A DNA stretch of 64,000 bases from Burkholderiales bacterium Ga0077543 (GTDB lineage: Bacteria > Pseudomonadota > Gammaproteobacteria > Burkholderiales > Burkholderiaceae_C): positions 1 through 64,000 of the forward strand of contig LNET01000037.1 of NCBI GenBank assembly GCA_001464055.1. Reading direction: 5' to 3'. The notes under the pieces are model-generated. The model made no database searches. It was not told the origin of the DNA and saw only the letters and a program-made list of their open reading frames with translations. The position numbers and the translations under genes are program-made. Positions within the stretch are counted from its first letter, which is position 1. Each line of letters starts with the position of its first letter. This document shows positions 19,215 to 27,484 of this stretch, one piece after another.

Positions 19215-20218
19215 ACCCTGCAGCGAATCCTTCCGCTGTTTCGCCGGCCGGCCTGGGCAAGGTGGCCGTGCTGATGGGCGGTAGCAGCGCCGAACGCGCG
19301 GTGTCGCTGATGTCCGGCACAGGCGTGCTGGCCGCGCTGCGGAGCCAGGGCGTCGATGCCCATGCCTTCGACCCCGCCGAACGCGACCTGCTCGACCTGA
19401 AGCGCGAAGGCTTTGCGCGTGCCTTCATCGCGCTGCATGGCCGCCATGGCGAGGACGGCACGGTGCAGGGTCTGCTGGAACTGCTGGGCATTCCCTACAC
19501 CGGCAGCGGCGTGATGGCCAGCGCGATTGCCATGGACAAGGTGATGACCAAGCGCGTGTGGGTGGCCGAAGGCTTGCCCACGCCGCGCTGGGTGTGGCTG
19601 GCGCCGGGCCAGCAGGCGCGCGAACAGGTGGTGGCCGTGCCCGACACGCTGGGCCTGCCGCTGATCGTGAAGCCGCCGCGCGAAGGCTCGTCCATCGGCA
19701 TCAGCAAGGTGGTCGGCTATTCGCAGATGCAGGACGCCGTGAAGCTGGCCGCGCAGTTCGACGCCGACGTGCTGTGCGAGGAATTCATCACCGGCATCGA
19801 ACTCACCTGCCCCGTGCTGGGCGAAGGCGACAACGCACGGGCGCTGCCGGTGGTGCGCATTGACGCGCCCGAAGGCAATTACGACTTCCAGAACAAGTAC
19901 TACACCGACGTGGTGCGCTATGGCATTCCCAGCGGCCTGAGCGCCGCCGAGGAAGCCGAGGTGCAGCGCCTGACCCTGGCCGCCTACCGCACCCTGGGCT
20001 GCCGCGGCTGGGGCCGCGCCGACCTGATGTTCCGCGAAAGCGACCGCAAGCCCTTCCTGCTGGAAATGAACACCAGCCCGGGCATGACCGGCCATTCGCT
20101 GGTGCCGATGTCGGCAAGCGCTGCCGGCCTGTCCTACGAAGCCCTGTGCCTGCTGCTGCTGCAGTCTGCCGCGCTGGACGCCCCGCGCGCGCAGCCTGCC
20201 GCCGCCCCGGCCGCCTGA
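19211..20218 (+). CDS. ddl: D-alanine:D-alanine ligase (DdlB type)
   Basis: This ATP-grasp enzyme (335 aa) joins two D-alanines to make the dipeptide used by Mur[27 protein letters not shown], the ATP-binding [12 protein letters not shown], and the metal-site block [18 protein letters not shown] are diagnostic. The C-terminus has a short Ala/Pro tail. It follows murC with a four-base overlap and precedes ftsQ by seven bases, as in other betaproteobacterial dcw clusters. Confidence 0.97.
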   Translation: MNPAANPSAVSPAGLGKVAVLMGGSSAERAVSLMSGTGVLAALRSQGVDAHAFDPAERDLLDLKREGFARAFIALHGRHGEDGTVQGLLELLGIPYTGSGVMASAIAMDKVMTKRVWVAEGLPTPRWVWLAPGQQAREQVVAVPDTLGLPLIVKPPREGSSIGISKVVGYSQMQDAVKLAAQFDADVLCEEFITGIELTCPVLGEGDNARALPVVRIDAPEGNYDFQNKYYTDVVRYGIPSGLSAAEEAEVQRLTLAAYRTLGCRGWGRADLMFRESDRKPFLLEMNTSPGMTGHSLVPMSASAAGLSYEALCLLLLQSAALDAPRAQPAAAPAA

Positions 20219-20225
20219 ACCCGCC

Positions 20226-21086
20226 ATGGCCCGCCGCAACCCCACCCCACCGCCCGCTGCCGTGCCGCAGCCGCTGCCGGGTGACGTGCGCGTGATGAAC
20301 GCCGTGTCGGCCACGGTGTTCGGACTGGCTTTGGTGGGCAGCCTGGTTGCGGCCCACGCCTGGCTGATGCGCTCGGCCTGGTTTCCCATCCGCCAGATCG
20401 AGCTGCAGGGCGACATGGCGCGCAACAGCGTGCCCACCATCCGCGCCAATGCCACGCCGCTGCTGGCCGGCAACTTCTTCAGCATCGACCTGCACCAGGG
20501 CCGCAACGCGTTCGAGTCGGTACCTTGGGTGCGCCGCGCCGTGGTGCGCCGGGTCTGGCCAGACACCCTGGTGGTGAAGCTGGAAGAGCACCGCCCCGCG
20601 GCGCTGTGGCAAGGCCCGGCCGAAGATGCCAGCGAGACATCGGGCGACCGCCTGGTCAACGACCATGGCGAGGTCTTCCAGGCCAATCTGGGCGACGTCG
20701 AAGACCTGGACCTGCCGCGCCTGGCCGGCCCCGAGGGCAGCGCCGCGCAGATGCTGGCCGTGTACGGCCGCGTCAACGGTGCGCTGGCGCCGCTGAAGCT
20801 GAACATCCGCCAGCTGGCGCTGTCGCACCGCGGTTCCTGGCGCGCTGAACTGGACACCGGCGCGGTCATCGAGCTGGGCCGCGGCAGCGACGAACAGGTC
20901 GTGGCCCGCAGCGAACGCTTCGCCCGCACCTTCGAAGACGTGAAGACCCGCTGGCCGCAGCCGCTGGATTACGCCGACCTGCGCCACACCGACGGCTATG
21001 CGCTGCGGCTGCGCGGCGTCAGCACATCAACGAACACCACCCCCAGCAACGCCACCCCCGGCGCGGCCCTGGCCCGGCTGAATTGA
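20226..21086 (+). CDS. ftsQ: Cell division protein FtsQ
   Basis: FtsQ (286 aa) is a bitopic membrane protein that recruits FtsL/FtsB and links early and late divisome assembly. A Pro-rich cytoplasmic tail is followed by one membrane helix (about residues 30-50), a POTRA domain beginning FPIRQIELQGD, and a beta domain with ESVPWVRRAVVRRVWPDTLVVKLEEHRP and VNDHGEVFQA. The C-terminal 20 residues are Thr/Ala/Asn-rich and probably disordered. Confidence 0.96.
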   Translation: MARRNPTPPPAAVPQPLPGDVRVMNAVSATVFGLALVGSLVAAHAWLMRSAWFPIRQIELQGDMARNSVPTIRANATPLLAGNFFSIDLHQGRNAFESVPWVRRAVVRRVWPDTLVVKLEEHRPAALWQGPAEDASETSGDRLVNDHGEVFQANLGDVEDLDLPRLAGPEGSAAQMLAVYGRVNGALAPLKLNIRQLALSHRGSWRAELDTGAVIELGRGSDEQVVARSERFARTFEDVKTRWPQPLDYADLRHTDGYALRLRGVSTSTNTTPSNATPGAALARLN

Positions 21087-21105
21087 AGGACACAAGGAAC
21101 ACAAC

Positions 21106-22338
21106 ATGGCCAAGGAATACAAGGACATGGTCTTCGGCCTGGATATCGGCACGGCCAAGGTCATGGTCGTGGCCGCCGAAGTGCTGGAAGACGGCAGCCT
21201 GCGCGTGGCCGGGCTGGGCGTTGCGCCCACCCACGGCCTGAAGCGCGGCGTGGTGGTCAACATCGACGCCACCGTGCAGAGCATCCAGCAGGCGCTGAAG
21301 GAGGCCGAGATGATGGCCGCCTGCAAGATCAGCAGCGTCTACACCGGCATCACCGGCAGCCACATCCGCGGCCAGAACAGCACCGGCATGGTCATCGTGC
21401 GCGACAACCGCGAGGTCACCACCGTCGACGTGAACCGCGTGGTCGAAACCGCCAAGGCCATCAACATCCCGAACGACCAGCGCCTGCTTCTCGTCGAACC
21501 GCAGGAATTCGTGATCGACGGGCATGAGGTCAAGGAACCCATCGGCATGAGCGGCAGCCGGCTGGAAGTGAAGGTGCACATCGTCACTGGCGCGCAGAGC
21601 GCGGCCGAGAACATCCTGAAGTGCGTGCGCCGCTGCGGCCTGGAAGTCGAACGCCTGGTGCTGAACCCCAGCGCCAGCGCCGCGGCGGTGGTGACCGAAG
21701 ACGAGAAGAGCCTGGGCGTGGCCGTGGTGGACATCGGCGCCGGCACCACCGACGTGCAGATCTACACCGACGGCAGCGTGCGCCACACCGCGGTGATTCC
21801 GATCGCCGGCGACCTGATCACCAGCGACATCGCGATGGCGCTGCGCACGCCGACCAAGGACGCCGAGGAAATCAAGGTCGACTACGGCGTGGCCAAGCAG
21901 CTGCTGGCCGACCCTTCAGAGCAGGTGGAAGTGCCCGGCCTGGGCGACCGCCCGCCGCGCATGCTGAGCCGCCAGGCGCTGGCCGGCGTGATCGAGCCGC
22001 GCGTGGAAGAGATCTACAGCCTGGTGCACCAGGTCATCCGCGAAAGCGGCTACGAGGAACTGCTGTCCAGCGGCATCGTCATCACCGGGGGCAGCGCCGT
22101 GATGCCGGGCATGGTGGAGCTGGGCGAAGACATCTTCCTGAAGCCCGTGCGCAAGGGTCTGCCCACCTACCACGGCGCTCTCTACGACATGGTGGCCAAC
22201 CCGCGCAGCGCCACCGTGATGGGCCTGCTGGAAGAAGCCCGCATCGCACGCGGGCGCGGCTTCAAGGCGGCACAGCAGGCGGGGTCGGTCAAGACCATCG
22301 TCGGCCGCGCCAAGGACTGGTTTCTCGGCAATTTCTGA
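21106..22338 (+). CDS. ftsA: Cell division protein FtsA
   Basis: FtsA (410 aa) is an actin-like ATPase that tethers FtsZ filaments to the membrane. It shows the phosphate-1 loop FGLDIGTAKV, the 1C-domain region with GSRLEVKVHIVTG, the phosphate-2 motif VVDIGAGTTDV, and the adenosine motif GIVITGGSAVMPG. The C-terminal KTIVGRAKDWFLGNF is the expected amphipathic membrane-targeting helix. AGGA-rich sequence precedes the ATG (AAGGACACAAGGAACACAAC). Confidence 0.97.
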   Translation: MAKEYKDMVFGLDIGTAKVMVVAAEVLEDGSLRVAGLGVAPTHGLKRGVVVNIDATVQSIQQALKEAEMMAACKISSVYTGITGSHIRGQNSTGMVIVRDNREVTTVDVNRVVETAKAINIPNDQRLLLVEPQEFVIDGHEVKEPIGMSGSRLEVKVHIVTGAQSAAENILKCVRRCGLEVERLVLNPSASAAAVVTEDEKSLGVAVVDIGAGTTDVQIYTDGSVRHTAVIPIAGDLITSDIAMALRTPTKDAEEIKVDYGVAKQLLADPSEQVEVPGLGDRPPRMLSRQALAGVIEPRVEEIYSLVHQVIRESGYEELLSSGIVITGGSAVMPGMVELGEDIFLKPVRKGLPTYHGALYDMVANPRSATVMGLLEEARIARGRGFKAAQQAGSVKTIVGRAKDWFLGNF

Positions 22339-22429
22339 AGGGGCAGGAAATTCGACCGACACAAAAACACGCCCCGTTTTCCCGACTGAACTTCCGGCAA
22401 CTGCAATCAACTTTCCCAAGGAGGCTTCC

Positions 22430-23701
22430 ATGCCCATCGAGATGATCGAAGAATTCGACCAAGGCACGCAGATCAAGGTGATCGGTGTCGGTGGTGGTGG
22501 CGGCAATGCCGTCGAACACATGATCGCCGACGGCGTGCAGGGCGTGGAGTTCATCTGCGCCAACACCGACGCGCAGGCCCTGAACCGCAGTGGCGCCGGC
22601 ACCCTGGTGCAGCTGGGCGGCACCGGCCTGGGCGCCGGCAGCAAGCCCGAGGTGGGCCGCAACGCCGCCGAGGAAGCCGTGGACCGCATCAAGGCCGCCA
22701 TCAGCGGCGCGCACATGCTCTTCATCACCGCCGGCATGGGCGGCGGCACCGGCACGGGCGCAGCACCCGTGATCGCCCGCGTGGCCAAGGAAATGGGCAT
22801 CCTGACGGTGGGCGTGGTGACCAAGCCCTTCGAATTCGAAGGCCGGCGCCGCGGCAAGCAGGCCGACGACGGCGTGAGCGAACTCGAAGCCAACGTCGAC
22901 AGCCTGATCGTGGTCCTGAATGAAAAACTGCTGGAAGTGATGGGCGACGACGTCACCCAGGAACAGGCCTTCGCGCACGCCAACGACGTGCTGAAGAACG
23001 CCGTGGGCGGCATCAGCGACATCATCCACATCCCGGGCCTGGTGAACGTCGACTTCGAAGACGTCAAGACCGTGATGAGCGAACCCGGCAAGGCGATGAT
23101 GGGCACGGCCGTGGCCGGTGGCCCGGACCGCGCCACCAAGGCCGCCGACATGGCCGTGGCCTGCCCGCTGCTGGAAGGCATCGACCTGAGCGGCGCGCGC
23201 GGCGTGCTGGTGCTGATTGCTGCCAGCAAGGCCACCTTCAAGCTGGCCGAAAGCCGCAACGCGATGAACACCATCCGCCGCTACGCCGCCGACGATGCCC
23301 ACGTGATCTACGGCACCGCCTACGACGAGAGCCTGGAAGACAAGCTGCGCGTCACCGTCATCGCCACCGGCCTGAGCTCGGTGGCACGAAAAAACGAACA
23401 GCGCCCTGACCTGCGGGGCACGGCACCGCTGCAGGTGGTGCAGCAGCAGCCGATGCAGCATGCCCTGCGCACCGGCACCGACAACCTGCCCATCCTGAAC
23501 CAGCTGGCACAGCCGGCGGCAATGGGAGGTGGCGGCGGCGGCCATGGCGGCAGCATGGGCCAGCCCAGCTACGAAGGCATGAACACGCCCAGCGTGTGGC
23601 GCACCAACCGCACGCACGCGGCGGCGAAGGTGGATGCGCTGGCCAGCAACGGGATGGACGAGATCGAGATTCCGGCGTTCCTCAGAAAGCAGGCGGACTG
23701 A
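22430..23701 (+). CDS. ftsZ: Cell division protein FtsZ
   Basis: FtsZ (423 aa) is the tubulin-like GTPase that forms the Z-ring. The GTP tubulin motif GGGTGTGAAP, the N-terminal GVGGGGGNAVEHM, NVDFEDVKTVM and the C-terminal FtsA-binding peptide DEIEIPAFLRKQAD are all present, joined by a Gln/Gly-rich linker. A strong AAGGAGG lies 7 bases before the ATG, and the 91-bp gap after ftsA could hold a separate promoter. Its 3' end (23214-23701) is nearly identical to a second copy at 26754-27253. Confidence 0.98.
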   Translation: MPIEMIEEFDQGTQIKVIGVGGGGGNAVEHMIADGVQGVEFICANTDAQALNRSGAGTLVQLGGTGLGAGSKPEVGRNAAEEAVDRIKAAISGAHMLFITAGMGGGTGTGAAPVIARVAKEMGILTVGVVTKPFEFEGRRRGKQADDGVSELEANVDSLIVVLNEKLLEVMGDDVTQEQAFAHANDVLKNAVGGISDIIHIPGLVNVDFEDVKTVMSEPGKAMMGTAVAGGPDRATKAADMAVACPLLEGIDLSGARGVLVLIAASKATFKLAESRNAMNTIRRYAADDAHVIYGTAYDESLEDKLRVTVIATGLSSVARKNEQRPDLRGTAPLQVVQQQPMQHALRTGTDNLPILNQLAQPAAMGGGGGGHGGSMGQPSYEGMNTPSVWRTNRTHAAAKVDALASNGMDEIEIPAFLRKQAD

Positions 23702-23727
23702 TCGAACAAGGCACAGTTCTCGAAGGA

Positions 23728-23753
23728 GGCCCGGCTTGTCCGGGTCTTTTTTT
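23728..23753 (+). terminator. Rho-independent terminator after ftsZ
   Basis: A 7-bp stem (23728-23734 with 23740-23746, one G-U pair) with loop CTTGT is followed by seven T residues. It lies 26 bases after the ftsZ stop and closes the dcw cluster. Confidence 0.88.
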
Positions 23754-24126
23754 GTGTCGCGCATGACGTGTTGCGCAAAGTCATCGGTAAGTGCGTGCTG
23801 GCGGCCCGCCGGGGCGGGGTGTCTGCTTGAGACTGGTCCCGGTCGGTGACCTCTTTAGATCGAATGTCGTCGGCCACCGGAACCTGCCGTTCGTTGATCG
23901 CGTGGGCGGATGACCGGTGTACCTCTGCACCTGCCGGACGACCGCCGCCAGGCGGCTACTTGGCTCCCGCTCACGCTAGAGCGGGCCAACGACAGCTTCG
24001 TGCAGTCGCGACGGGTCACTGCCGACCCGTTGCTGACGCATCCTCCCGAGAAAAGGCCGTCCGAAAGCTGGCGCTCATCGTCAGCATGATTGCTATTCGT
24101 GCAACACTGGGTGATATAGTTTCACG
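23754..24126. other. Gene-free stretch before the first toxin-antitoxin module
   Basis: About 370 bp with no convincing gene on either strand; the short open frames have no family resemblance. The last 40 bases may hold the promoter of the next gene: TATAGT (24115-24120) with TTGCTA 19 bases upstream, spacing wider than ideal. GC content drops noticeably from here, which fits acquired DNA. Confidence 0.5.
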
Positions 24127-24531
24127 ATGCGCCGAGTGTTCATGACACGCCAGTTTTCGCGATGGTTGCGCAAGACGGAGTTGACCGACTCGGCACTTTG
24201 CTTGGCAGTCACCGAGATGTCCAACGGTCTCATCGACGCGGACATGGGTGGCGGTGTCCTCAAGAAGCGAGTCGCGATGCCAGGACGCGGCAAAAGCGGC
24301 AGCGCGCGGACGCTGCTGGCAACTAACAGGGCAAGCCGTTGGTTCTTTGTCTTTGGATTCGAGAAGAACGAACGCGCCAACGTCACCGGAAAAGAGATTG
24401 AAGCACTGCAGCAATTGGCTGCCGATCTTCTGCGACTGAGCCACAGCCAACTTGACGCGCATGTCGGAAGCGACGCGCTGAAGGAGATTTGCCATGACGA
24501 CCAAAGCCAAGACCGGAAGCAGGATCCTTGA
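24127..24531 (+). CDS. RelE/HigB-like toxin of a type II toxin-antitoxin module
   Basis: This 134-aa protein matches the DUF1044 group of RelE/ParE-superfamily toxins, which cleave mRNA at the ribosome. Typical segments are MRRVF, FSRWLRKTELTD, GLIDADMGGGVLKKR, RGKSGSARTL and WFFVFGFEKNERANV, with LKEICHD near the end. The start at MRRVF matches the family. It overlaps the downstream antitoxin gene by 38 bases, the toxin-first order usual for higBA. Base composition is less GC-rich than in the dcw genes, suggesting acquisition. Confidence 0.87.
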   Translation: MRRVFMTRQFSRWLRKTELTDSALCLAVTEMSNGLIDADMGGGVLKKRVAMPGRGKSGSARTLLATNRASRWFFVFGFEKNERANVTGKEIEALQQLAADLLRLSHSQLDAHVGSDALKEICHDDQSQDRKQDP

Positions 24532-24817
24532 TTCCGTCCATGAGACAGCGCGCGATCTTCACGCTGCCGGTTTCATCGACATGCGGACGATGCGGCAGTA
24601 CGACGCGCTTTGCCTGGAACCCATAGCCTCGTATTCAAGCGCGAAGATTCGCGCGCTTCGGGCGCGGCACAAGTTGAGCCAGGCCGTGTTGGCTACGGTG
24701 CTCAACACCAGCCTCTCAACTGTCCGTCAGTGGGAAATCGGGGACAAGCAGCCCAGCGGGCCGTCGCTGAAACTATTGAACCTTTTGGACAGGAAGGGCC
24801 TGGAAGTCCTCATTTGA
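24494..24817 (+). CDS. HigA-like helix-turn-helix antitoxin
   Basis: This 107-aa protein has a Cro/C1-type helix-turn-helix in its second half (about residues 53-100): IRALRARHKLSQAVLATVLNTS then STVRQWEIGDKQPSG. The N-terminal half probably wraps the toxin. It should neutralise the upstream toxin and repress the shared promoter. The gene starts inside the toxin gene, so the pair is co-translated. Complete and in frame. Confidence 0.87.
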   Translation: MTTKAKTGSRILDSVHETARDLHAAGFIDMRTMRQYDALCLEPIASYSSAKIRALRARHKLSQAVLATVLNTSLSTVRQWEIGDKQPSGPSLKLLNLLDRKGLEVLI

Positions 24818-24999
24818 CGAGACGTCGTCGCGTTGCCGCCCTCAGCTTTTTCACTGTTTCACAGCGCCCTACCTGCCGTTCACGAGTACCCGCAACTGGC
24901 CGATGTGAGTCGGATGGTCGCCAAGCCGAAAGCCGTCGCTGTGGACTTGGAGTTGTATGCGGTAGATCGGAATCGGTTCGGTTGAGATTCGATCCCGAC

Positions 25000-25404
25000 T
25001 CAGGCCTTGGCCAACAGTTGAGCACCGCTGACCTTGGCTGCGCCCTTGTCGAAAGTCCACAGTGGCTGTTCGCCGGCCTGTGTGGCCAACGCGACGTGGA
25101 GGCAGTCCGCGAAGCCGGCCGATCCCTTGCGGTACAGCTGCAGCGCGACCTCGAGCGCTCGCTCGGATTCAAAGGTCAGCTCGGCCGCCGAGAAGAGGCT
25201 GGACAAGGTCATCAGCACGTCGTCTTTGCCGAATGCGAAGCTGGATCGCAGCACCCATTCCAACTCGAGCACGACGGTCACGGGGACGAACAGCGCCAAG
25301 CCTTCGGCAACGCAGCGGCCTATGAGGCGCCTGGCAGCGGCCAGTTGCGAGGCATCGTCCTGGACGATGTAGCGCACCAGGACGTTGGTGTCGAGTGACG
25401 GCAT
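25000..25404 (-). CDS. vapC: VapC-like PIN-domain toxin
   Basis: This 134-aa protein is a PIN-domain ribonuclease of the VapC type, a toxin that cleaves RNA. The acidic metal-binding residues are visible: Asp in LDTNVLVRYI, Glu in VLELEWVL, Asp in FADCLHVA, and Asp in WTFDKGA. It follows its presumed antitoxin gene by 13 bases on the same strand (antitoxin first, as in vapBC). Full length with an intact active site. Confidence 0.9.
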   Translation of the reverse strand: MPSLDTNVLVRYIVQDDASQLAAARRLIGRCVAEGLALFVPVTVVLELEWVLRSSFAFGKDDVLMTLSSLFSAAELTFESERALEVALQLYRKGSAGFADCLHVALATQAGEQPLWTFDKGAAKVSGAQLLAKA

Positions 25405-25417
25405 AGCGGTGGGGAGG

Positions 25418-25639
25418 TCATCGCCAGGGGTTCATGTCGTCGACGCTGACATGCTTGCCCTTGGGGGCCTTCAGCATGCCGGCCATGTCGAGGATGGACT
25501 TGGTCTTGGCCCGGACGATGATGGTGCCGTCTGGCATCGCCGACCAGACGAGACGCGTGCCCGGCTTGGCGTCCACGAGTGCCCGGATGTCGGCGGGCAC
25601 CGTGGTCTGGCCCTTCGCGGTGATGGTGGATTCGGCTAT
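25418..25639 (-). CDS. vapB: AbrB/SpoVT-type VapB-like antitoxin with an unusual start codon
   Basis: A swapped-hairpin AbrB-type antitoxin of 73 aa: STITAKGQTTVPADIR is the classic DNA-binding beginning, followed by the C-terminal VSVDDMNPWR that would bind VapC. A perfect AAGGAG lies 7 bases upstream of ATA GCC GAA, exactly where an ATG is expected, but the codon is ATA. The only ordinary alternative upstream is a TTG at 25663-25661, which lacks its own ribosome-binding site and would add eight residues. Either AUA is used inefficiently, the TTG is used, or the antitoxin has lost its start. The coordinates given use the ATA. Confidence 0.75.
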   Translation of the reverse strand: MAESTITAKGQTTVPADIRALVDAKPGTRLVWSAMPDGTIIVRAKTKSILDMAGMLKAPKGKHVSVDDMNPWR

Positions 25640-26217
25640 TTCGGTTCTCCTTACAAAGATCAAAATTGTAAGGCAGACACGAGCGGTGAGGGCGGGCCAG
25701 ACCGCGATACCGTCAAGGTGGGCGAAACATGCGGCGGCGCAAGGGTTTACGCCCCTGCTTGACGGACCTCTGCACCGCGCGAAACCGCAGTTGCTGCTCG
25801 GGGCGCCGCAATGGCGGCAGCGGGGCGGGGCGCTTGGTCGCAGCATATTGAATGACTGCTTTCTCAGAGGTCCTACTGGTGCACTCGACCCCTATGCATA
25901 GTGCTCAACTATGCGTAGCTCGCGATCCGATCAGCATGCCCTCACGAGGACAGGTGGCCGCAATATCAAGATCGCTGCTCTGCATAGTTTCGTTCGCCTG
26001 CGGCTGGCGCCCGAAGTCGCGCTCAATCAAACGACGGGGGCACTGGTTTCGGCCACGGTCCCTGCCACCGCGGGAAGACCAAGGACGGCGAGATGCCCGA
26101 GGATTGTGGTCCGAGCCAGTGGGTTCTGGGGCGTACGCGCCGGCCGCCCAAAACTATGCGTAGCCTGTAACTCGCGCGGTCGAGGTACTGCAGGATCGAA
26201 CTACGCATAGTCGGCAT
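25640..26217. other. Gene-free stretch with scattered ACTATGCGTAG repeats
   Basis: About 580 bp between the vapBC-like module and the IS66 fragment with no recognisable gene. Short open frames on the plus strand (25852-26210) have no family resemblance. It holds the repeat cluster described separately. It is probably a patchwork left by insertions. Confidence 0.5.
25892..26211. repeat. Cluster of ACTATGCGTAG repeats, direct and inverted
   Basis: The 11-mer ACTATGCGTAG occurs at 25908-25918 and 26153-26163 on the plus strand and at 26201-26211 on the minus strand. A related perfect palindrome CTATGCATAG lies at 25892-25901 and a partial copy TGCATAGTT at 25981-25989. The last two full copies form an inverted pair around 37 bases, right beside the IS66 fragment. 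Possible roles include recombinase or regulator binding sites or ends of a decayed element. Confidence 0.6.
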
Positions 26218-26757
26218 CTAGGTTGAGTTGTAGCCGCTGAAGCCGTCGGTCACCAGCGTGCCCTGCCAAGCAAGCGGCGTGTCCAGCTTGAGGAACTCGC
26301 GCACGTTCTCGCCGGCGCGCGTCTCGCTGAACTCGAACACCACCGCCTTGGTCGGGTTTGCGCTGGTGGTGCAGTACGACCAGACGTAGGCCTTGTGCGT
26401 CTTGCCGTCGCGCAGGTGCTTGGGCTTGAGCATGGCCACCGGCGTCTCGTCGGCGTGCAGCACCACGTGGCGGCGCAGTTCGTCGGCCAGCGCCTGCACC
26501 AGGGGCTGCAGCTGCGCGCCACACTCGCCCACCCACTGCGCCAGCGTCGAGCGGGCGATGAGGTGGCCGGCGCGCTCGAAGATGTGCTCCTGCCGGTACA
26601 GCGGCAGGTGGTCCATGAACTTGGCCACCAGCAGGTGCGCCAGATGGCCCGCCGTGGGGGTGCCCTTGTCGATGACGTGCGCCGGCACCGGCGTCTGCAC
26701 CAGCTTCTGGCAGCAGCGGCACGCCCACTTGCCGCGCACATGGCGCTCGACCGTGAT
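26218..26757 (-). mobile_element. IS66-family transposase fragment (TnpC internal part)
   Basis: About 180 residues match the core of IS66 TnpC transposases: VERHVRGKWAC with CRCC (zinc-finger part), HLPLYRQE, RSTLAQWVG, VLHADETPV (first catalytic Asp region), AYVWSY and VTDGFSGY (second Asp region). The start, the final Glu region and the accessory tnpA/tnpB genes are missing, and no terminal inverted repeats were seen, so it is a dead remnant. At its upstream end it abuts directly, within a few bases, on the duplicated ftsZ segment that runs on the opposite strand. Confidence 0.85.
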
Positions 26758-27253
26758 TGCCGCCAGCATGGCCACCTTCAAGCTGGCCGAGAGCCCGAAG
26801 TTGGCAAGGACGGCGATGAACACCATCCGCCGCTACGCCGCCGACGATGCCCACGTGATCTACGGCAACGCCTACGACGAGAGCCTGGAAGACAAGCTGC
26901 GCGTCACCGTCATCGCCACCGGCCTGAGCTCGGTCGCACGAAAAAACGAACAGCGCCCTGACCTGCACGGCAAGGCGCCGCTGCAGGTGGTGCAGCAGCA
27001 GCCGATACAGCATGCCCTGCGCACCGGCACCGACAACCTGCCGATCCTGAACCAGCTGGCACAGCCGGCGGCGATGGGCGGTGGCGGCGGCGGCCATGGC
27101 GGCAGCATGGGCCAGCCCAGCTACGGAGGCATGAACACGCCCAGCGTGTGGCGCACCAACCGCACGCACGCGGCGGCAAAGGTGGATGCGCTGGCGAGCA
27201 ACGGGATGGACGAGATCGAGATTCCGGCGTTCCTGCGGAAACAAGCCGACTGA
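26754..27253 (+). pseudogene. Second copy of the ftsZ 3' end
   Basis: This segment aligns with ftsZ 23214-23701 over its whole length to the stop codon, with roughly 20 single-base differences by eye (about 96% identity) and one 12-base in-frame insertion (SPKLART in place of SRN after LAE). It keeps the linker and the C-terminal peptide IEIPAFLRKQAD but lacks the GTPase domain, so it cannot be a working FtsZ. An ATG in frame (MATFKLAE) could in principle make a protein of about 160 aa holding the FtsA-binding tail; nothing shows that it is expressed. It abuts an IS66 fragment. Confidence 0.93.
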
Positions 27254-27309
27254 CATCGGCTTGCGGGCGCAAGCAGGCCGACTGAGCGACAGGATTGGCT
27301 TGAAGGCCT

Positions 27310-27335
27310 GGGCCCGGCTTGTCCGGGCCCTTCTT
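27310..27335 (+). terminator. Terminator after the second ftsZ tail
   Basis: An 8-bp perfect stem GGGCCCGG/CCGGGCCC (27310-27317, 27323-27330) with loop CTTGT is followed by TTCTT. The loop and core stem match the terminator after the functional ftsZ, so it belongs to the same duplicated block or a homologous source. Confidence 0.75.
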
Positions 27336-27484
27336 GTTGCGCAATCGGCTCTGGGTGGACGGCCGCAACCGGAAGTGATCCAGGGCAAAGGCTTCAGAAC
27401 CAGTTGCCTGGGGAAAGCGTCGGGTGCGTTCTTCGCCGCGATGAACCGACGCGGCAAGCGCGCGTCAGCCCAGCGGGGCAAGGC

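Noticed and set aside
23846..24145. A 99-residue plus-strand ORF after the ftsZ terminator
   Set aside because: No family resemblance, no ribosome-binding site, and it overlaps the toxin gene start in another frame.
25852..26210. Short plus-strand ORFs between the vapBC-like module and the IS66 fragment
   Set aside because: Overlapping frames with no homology; the stretch contains repeats and looks like non-coding patchwork.
25892..26211. The repeat cluster as a CRISPR array
   Set aside because: The repeats are 11 bases, irregularly spaced and in both orientations, with no cas genes; not a CRISPR array.
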